Below, in pieces: positions 61,281-64,000 of a stretch of DNA of 64,000 bases (positions are counted from its first letter, which is position 1; the number at the start of each line of letters is the position of its first letter). A program made the translations under genes and the position numbers. The notes beneath the pieces are model-generated. The model was not told the DNA's origin. It ran no database searches and saw only the letters and a program-made list of their open reading frames with translations. Location: contig NC_031781.1 of the NCBI RefSeq assembly GCF_001522545.3, positions 9,801,487 through 9,865,486 of the forward strand, written 5' to 3'. Source of the stretch: Parus major (lineage: Eukaryota > Chordata > Aves > Passeriformes > Paridae).

Positions 61281-64000
61281 GCAAAGCTCTATCTAACATA
61301 AGCTGAACAATAAGCATGTGTCTTGAACTTGGTTATGAAATGTAGAAAGCCAAGCATGTTTATCAATTTGCTTTTGAGGAACTAAAAGTTCTTACTGTTC
61401 TGACCAGAATGTCATCTTTGGCTCATTTGCTTTTAGCCTTTTCTTGAATGTATTCAAGTAATCTTGATCTACAGCAGGTATCTTATATTAGAATATGATT
61501 TAGAGGTAGACCAAGAAATTTCTATCAGCAACTGATTTTTCAGTTCTAAGATTTGTAACTGTAATTGCACTTGCTCACTAAAGGAGTGGAAGATAAAACA
61601 TACAAACGAAAAATGATAAACATTGCAAATTAGTGTAAGAGGTGAGACCAGCCTTTCAAGCAAATCTGGATGTGATTGTGGACTGCAGCACCAAATTAGT
61701 GTTGCTCCTAGAGACTTTTTCTGTGGTGTATGGGGGTTTGCTTGTTTTTGAGCTGTAGAAGTAAGTATGCATTTGTCCTGTTGTGGTTTACTGTGGTCTT
61801 TCTAAGGAAACAGAGTAGGTTTTACCTGTACATTCCCTGAGCATGAATTTGTATTTAGTATGGCACTGTTCTGCACAGCTCCCACCCCACCCACCCACCA
61901 CCCCACCCAAAATGCCCCAAACCCACACCTAAACTTCAAATCCAAGGAATTTCTCATTTTACACTAGTGTTGGGCATTAAAGTTTTAAATGAGAGGAAAT
62001 CCTAGGTCTTGCCTGGTTTCCTTCATGATGGTCTAAAATGAACACACAGACTCCATTCTAGATGAATACAGATGAGCATGATGGTCATAGGATGCAGCTT
62101 TGTGGCTTTTTGTGGTCATTTAAGGCAACATACCCTGTCTGTTTCTGACAGCTGTGAGGTCATAGAAAGAGTTTCATAGTTTTTTTGCTTTCAGCACCCT
62201 TGAATGATGTTTTCTCACACATCACTGTGCTATCATTTCCTATGGCAGGCTGCAAGAACGTTTTTTTGATAAGAGTTTTTCCTGACTTTTTTCAAATTAA
62301 GCTTTATCATTGGCATAAGGCATCATCCCAGTAAATGCTATTTATTCTTAGACTGAGAACTCATTGGACCCACCCTTGGCAACCCCTTAAACAACAATAA
62401 AATAAAGATCAGGGCAAGTAGTGCTCTGTTTCACTTGGGCATGGTTTTTGTTGACCTTTCTCCTCATTGTGTAACTTTTATCTTGATGTGCCCAAGACCA
62501 GAATAACAAGAGAGGGCCTCCAGCTGAAAGGGGTGTTTTGAAAGATGTCTTATCTAAAATGGTGTTTTTTAAAAATAATATTAGCTTTTCTATTAGTGTA
62601 AAATGTAGAAGAGGGAATTCATCCAGTATTGTTTCAATTATGACAACCTGACTAGATTTCATGAAGTATCTTTTTCAGTGACCATATCAAAAAAGAGACC
62701 TCACCAATTAAACTTTTAAAGCAACTGAAACCAGTACTTAACAATGTAAATGGCTCCTTTTGTAGTGCCTCATGTTTTTGTTGGTGAAAGATTAAGTCTG
62801 TGTAAAACCTGTTTAGAGTGAGGTAAAGCAGGAATAAAAGGGTATATGAAAGAAATCAGTGAAAAAACATAGACTAGGAGGACTAATCCAGATAACTTCT
62901 TGCCTAAAAACTATCTGAATAATAGGTATGATCATTTCTTACTGCTTTTTACAGGGGTGATTTTGTGATTAATGGGCAGCTGAAATTACTACTGAAAAAC
63001 AGGATCTCCAAGGATAGCAGGGTTTAAAGAGATCTTTTCATTTTCAAAACTAGTAGAAAACATTTTTTGGGAACTGGCCAACAGTGTTTCCATCTCTATA
63101 TTTTATCATGTTTTGTATTTTAAACCAGGAAGTGTTTTGCCCTAATAGTTGACAGTACCTAAATCCTAGGGCTCAATATTATGAATTTCTTGTTGGCAAC
63201 TGTGTTCCTAACAGCACAAAAGCCATTCTGTTCTCACTTTCAGATTGCCTACAAAAGAAACAAATCCCTATTTCTATGATTTCAGGATTTTGTTTGGCTT
63301 ATATAATGAAGGACTGTTGACTAGCAATTTGGTTTTATGATTTAAACCACTAGCTCTTTGCAGATCACCCAAATCAATTGCTTCTATATGATCTGGAAAC
63401 GTCCCTCATTACTTGTTCATGTGAGATTGTCTTTTAACATCATCCTACCAGAAGCATGTTAGAGATCCTATATTAGACACAGTATAATGTGCTAAATAGT
63501 GCATTAAAATGACAGCATAAATGTTAGTTGGAAGCAGTATTCACTATTTCAGAACAAATTCAGTTTGGTTATTGCTGTTTGTCATTGAGTGAGTGCCACA
63601 ATTTGATCCCTCAGTTATTTGTCGCCCATCATTGGCACTGCTGCCAGTGGTTTGGCACAAAGCAAAGAGGTTCATCAGAACATTAGAGCATGTGGAAGTT
63701 CAGGAAATAAAATTCTCTGAAGTGTACATGCAGTCTCTCTGAAAGTTAGATGGTTTCAGTATGTAACTGAATCTTTGTCTTCTTATTGTGATATTAAAAA
63801 GTAATTTTATTTAATCTAGCACTATGATTGTATTAGGTCTGAGGGAGGAGTGTTCAGCTCTTGACATGCTGGTATGTATGTGCAAATCATCAGACGTCAT
63901 TGTTAACTTGGTGAAGGTTTGGCAATGCTCATACTGGTGCTCTTTCTGAGGATCTCAGGCAGGGAATGAAAATTTTAACTGCTGAAAAGTCTTGTTAGGA
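61281..64000. other. AT-rich unique non-coding DNA
   Basis: No exon, RNA gene or repeat family recognised; the longest open frame is about 91 codons on the minus strand. Contains the C-rich tract at 61881-61908. Confidence 0.55.
61881..61908 (-). other. Potential G-quadruplex tract (minus strand)
   Basis: The plus strand reads CCC/CCCC runs separated by single A or ACCA; the minus strand therefore has six runs of three or more G with mostly one-base loops. This satisfies the usual G-quadruplex pattern and stands out in AT-rich surroundings. Confidence 0.75.

Noticed and set aside
1..64000. Bacterial or phage features such as operons, CRISPR arrays, integrases or toxin systems
   Set aside because: The CR1 LINE, MIR-like SINE, eukaryotic tRNA with Pol III terminator and CpG scarcity show vertebrate nuclear DNA; no prokaryotic gene was seen.

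Overview
The window looks like nuclear DNA from a bird, probably a songbird. The clearest evidence is a CR1 retrotransposon 3' end at about 20255-20601, carrying the end of its reverse-transcriptase frame and four copies of ATTCTGTG. That tail is, from memory, more typical of passerine than galliform CR1 copies. An old MIR-like amniote SINE at about 23541-23686 and a vertebrate-type tRNA-Leu gene at 17459-17541 fit the same picture. No protein-coding exon, CpG island, bacterial operon, CRISPR array or phage could be supported. Nearly all open frames are short, often lack an ATG, and overlap one another on both strands.

Layout. Positions 1 to about 42985 are gene-poor, mixed-composition DNA, with stretches from AT-rich to about 60% GC. 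It holds one tRNA gene, a few old repeats, several palindromes, and AT-rich or TAAT-rich stretches that read like conserved non-coding regulatory elements (inference from texture only). Positions about 42985-58022 are a 15-kb block of extreme strand asymmetry: T is over half of the bases, G is next, and A is nearly absent. A 51-T run lies about 100 bases inside its left edge and a 91-T run forms its right edge. Positions 58023-64000 are ordinary AT-richer non-coding DNA with a TA microsatellite and a C-rich, potential G-quadruplex tract.

The T/G block is the outstanding feature. Its apparent long hydrophobic reading frames on the + strand and K/T/N/Q-rich frames on the - strand are by-products of composition, because every stop codon contains A. 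Two readings remain open. One is an assembly or base-calling artefact, such as a low-quality read segment used to bridge a gap. The other is a real, very long strand-asymmetric low-complexity expansion seeded from poly-T. The change in base composition between the two flanks makes an artefactual join more likely, but raw reads are needed to decide.

Only the tRNA gene can be called functional with confidence: it has internal A and B boxes, a full cloverleaf and a T-run terminator. The rest is best described as repeats, possible enhancers and unassigned unique sequence, perhaps from a gene desert or a large intron.
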